NCBI RefSeq assembly: GCF_000166335.1 | Contig: NC_014657.1 | Location: 1,108,501 to 1,172,500, forward strand | DNA from: Caldicellulosiruptor owensensis OL | GTDB taxonomy: Bacteria > Bacillota > Thermoanaerobacteria > Caldicellulosiruptorales > Caldicellulosiruptoraceae | DNA length: 64,000 nucleotides | Direction: 5' to 3' | Shown: piece by piece, positions 62,880 through 64,000 of the stretch | Numbering within the stretch: the stretch's first letter is position 1 | Layout of the letters: each line of letters opens with the position of its first letter | Position numbers and translations under genes: made by a program | Notes under the pieces: model-generated | The model's database searches: none | What the model was told of the DNA's origin: nothing | Seen by the model: the letters and a program-made list of their open reading frames with translations, nothing else

Positions 62880-63229
62880 TGCCAAGCATTTTGGATTTAG
62901 GCAGGTATTTTGAATTGGCAAATGGGATTGTAAAGGATGAGCAGTATGAAAATGTGTACATTGGAGATGTTTTGAGTTTTGCAATATCGCATATTAAGGA
63001 CAACAGTATCTGGATTACCATTCAAAACAATGTGAATGTGGTTGCCATAGCAACTCTCAGAGAAGTGAAAGCAATAATTTTGACAGAAGGAGTAAAACCC
63101 GACCCTGATATGCTTAAAAAATCAATAGAGCAGCATATTCCAATTTTTACAACAGAACTTTCACATTTTGAAACAGCAAGGCTGCTGATTCTTAAAGAAA
63201 AGGGAGATAAAAATGAAGCTTTATTATGA
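62879..63229 (+). CDS. DRTGG-domain protein, copy 2
   Basis: The 116-residue protein has a second DRTGG-like domain: VYIGDVLSFAISHIKDNSIWITIQNNVNVVAIATLREVKAIILTEGVKPD read in several segments. It is only distantly like copy 1, so an old duplication is likely. Start GTG overlaps the hydrogenase stop by one base, and its end overlaps the PHP gene by 17 nt; the unit is tightly packed. Ligand unknown. Confidence 0.78.
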   Translation: MPSILDLGRYFELANGIVKDEQYENVYIGDVLSFAISHIKDNSIWITIQNNVNVVAIATLREVKAIILTEGVKPDPDMLKKSIEQHIPIFTTELSHFETARLLILKEKGDKNEALL

Positions 63230-63914
63230 CCTTCACATTCATTCGTTGCTTTCTCCATGTGCAGACAATGATATGACCCCGCATAATATAATAAATATGG
63301 CTAAGTTAAAGGGATTAGATGTTATATCTGTGACAGACCATAACTGCACCTTAAACCTTGAAAGTTTTTTAGAAGTGGCAAACTTGCTTGATATCTTGTT
63401 TATACCTGGGGTTGAGATAGAAACAGAAGAGGAGATTCATGTATTACTGTATTTTAAGCACAAAGATGTTTGTATTATAAGAGAATTTCAGGGCATTATT
63501 GAAAAGCATCTACCTTTTATAAAGCTCAGAGAAGATATTTATGGTAATCAGTATATTGTTGATACCCAGGACAATGTAATTGGAAGCTATGAAAAACTTC
63601 TTCTTCAACCGCTTTCACTAAGCTTAAAACAAATTTATGAGATTTCTAAATTCTATAATATGGTTTTTGTACCTGCACACATAAACAGACAGTCTTTTGG
63701 TGTAATTGGGAGGCTTGGCTTTTTGCCCGAAGAGCTAATTGACTTGACCTTTTTAGAGGTTTCTAAGATCACTGAAATAGAATTTGCCAAGTTTCTTCCT
63801 CAAAACAGAAACTATGTCTTCTTACATTCATCAGATGCTCATCATCTGTGGGAGATAAACGAAAGAGAGTTTTTTATTGAAAGTGATATACTGTATACAA
63901 TATTTTTCGATTAA
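63213..63914 (+). CDS. PHP-domain phosphoesterase
   Basis: The 233-residue protein is a stand-alone PHP domain: YYDLHIHSLLSPCADNDMTP (metal residues His, His, Asp), VISVTDHNCTL, GVEIETEEEIHVLLYF, VPAHINRQSFGVIG and the late SSDAHHLWEI. Such proteins hydrolyse nucleotides or phosphoesters; the YciV/RNase AM group acts on short oligonucleotides. The substrate here is unknown. AAAGGGAGA lies before the ATG. This is the last gene in the window. Confidence 0.83.
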   Translation: MKLYYDLHIHSLLSPCADNDMTPHNIINMAKLKGLDVISVTDHNCTLNLESFLEVANLLDILFIPGVEIETEEEIHVLLYFKHKDVCIIREFQGIIEKHLPFIKLREDIYGNQYIVDTQDNVIGSYEKLLLQPLSLSLKQIYEISKFYNMVFVPAHINRQSFGVIGRLGFLPEELIDLTFLEVSKITEIEFAKFLPQNRNYVFLHSSDAHHLWEINEREFFIESDILYTIFFD

Positions 63915-64000
63915 ATTCTCCAAAATTTATACTTCATTTATAACCCTTTGTATGTTACAATATTAACAGTAGTTTTAACTCAGTATGTTAAATTTCTAAC

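Noticed and set aside
63915-64000. Possible gene or promoter at the right edge
   Set aside because: The 86 AT-rich bases hold no clear terminator, and hexamers such as TACAAT at 63956-63961 lack a convincing partner at correct spacing.
1-64000. CRISPR arrays, tRNA or rRNA genes, prophage
   Set aside because: No regularly spaced repeats, cloverleaf-like genes ending in CCA, ribosomal RNA segments or phage genes were noticed on either strand.

Overview
The window reads as a low-GC, Gram-positive, thermophilic Firmicute, most likely a Caldicellulosiruptor or a close relative. The evidence is the AT-rich composition, AAGGAG-type ribosome binding sites, many TTG starts, a Bacillus/Clostridium-type gene complement (yqfC/yqfD, pgpH, TRAP, pyruvate kinase with a PEP-utilizer tail) and a full OLE RNA gene with its membrane partner OapA. 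It is mostly chromosomal core with one complete insertion sequence. No rRNA, tRNA, CRISPR array or prophage was seen.

Layout. 1-1958: end of an acyl-CoA dehydrogenase gene, then etfB and etfA. 1991-12938: a cell-surface polysaccharide locus with a ComEC-like lipoprotein, a Wzz-like protein, four enzymes matching a UDP-2,3-diacetamido-glucuronate pathway, two polymerase/ligase-like membrane proteins, a glycosyltransferase and an LCP ligase. 13021-15135: carD, a YesL-like membrane protein and ribosomal L25. 15136-15780: a gene-poor stretch with two terminators and a decayed gene fragment. 15781-18370 (minus): argG-argH behind an ArgR-type operator. 18528-23755: nadD, yqeK, a second LCP gene, rsfS, leuS. 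23787-25142 (minus): a D,D-carboxypeptidase. 25291-27561: comEA with an ISLre2-type element inserted exactly at its stop codon. 27638-37269: yceD, rpmF, 5-FTHF cyclo-ligase, an HD-GYP protein, dnaE, mtrB (TRAP), a small unknown gene, pfkA, pyk, a thioesterase. 37368-45972: rpsU, yqeY, yqfC, yqfD, phoH, a short pgpH, ybeY, a dgkA-PAP2 fusion, a YerB-like lipoprotein, a beta-CASP nuclease. 45981-49200: an unknown membrane-anchored protein, aroC, a second D,D-carboxypeptidase, an HPr-like protein without the active histidine. 49403-56766: mtaB, pheS, pheT, pcrA, a YuiD-like PAP2 protein. 56767-60713: OLE RNA, oapA, dxs, tlyA. 60734-63914: a probable redox/hydrogen-sensing cluster (two DRTGG proteins, a lone GHKL ATPase, a sensory-type [FeFe]-hydrogenase homologue, a PHP protein).

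The most remarkable object is the OLE RNA at about 56828-57442. It is a roughly 615-nt structured non-coding RNA closed by a perfect 14-bp terminal helix, preceded by a good sigma-A promoter and followed directly by oapA. OLE is a known RNA class, but its biochemical role is not fully resolved. The second most interesting region is the sensory hydrogenase-like cluster at the right edge, which probably leads into structural hydrogenase genes beyond the window. Smaller points are the exact insertion of the IS element at the comEA stop codon with a ribosome-site-sequestering leader, a PgpH without its usual extracellular domain, an HPr-like protein lacking the phospho-histidine, and a probable CTG start. 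All function calls come from reading motifs and gene order; no database search was run.
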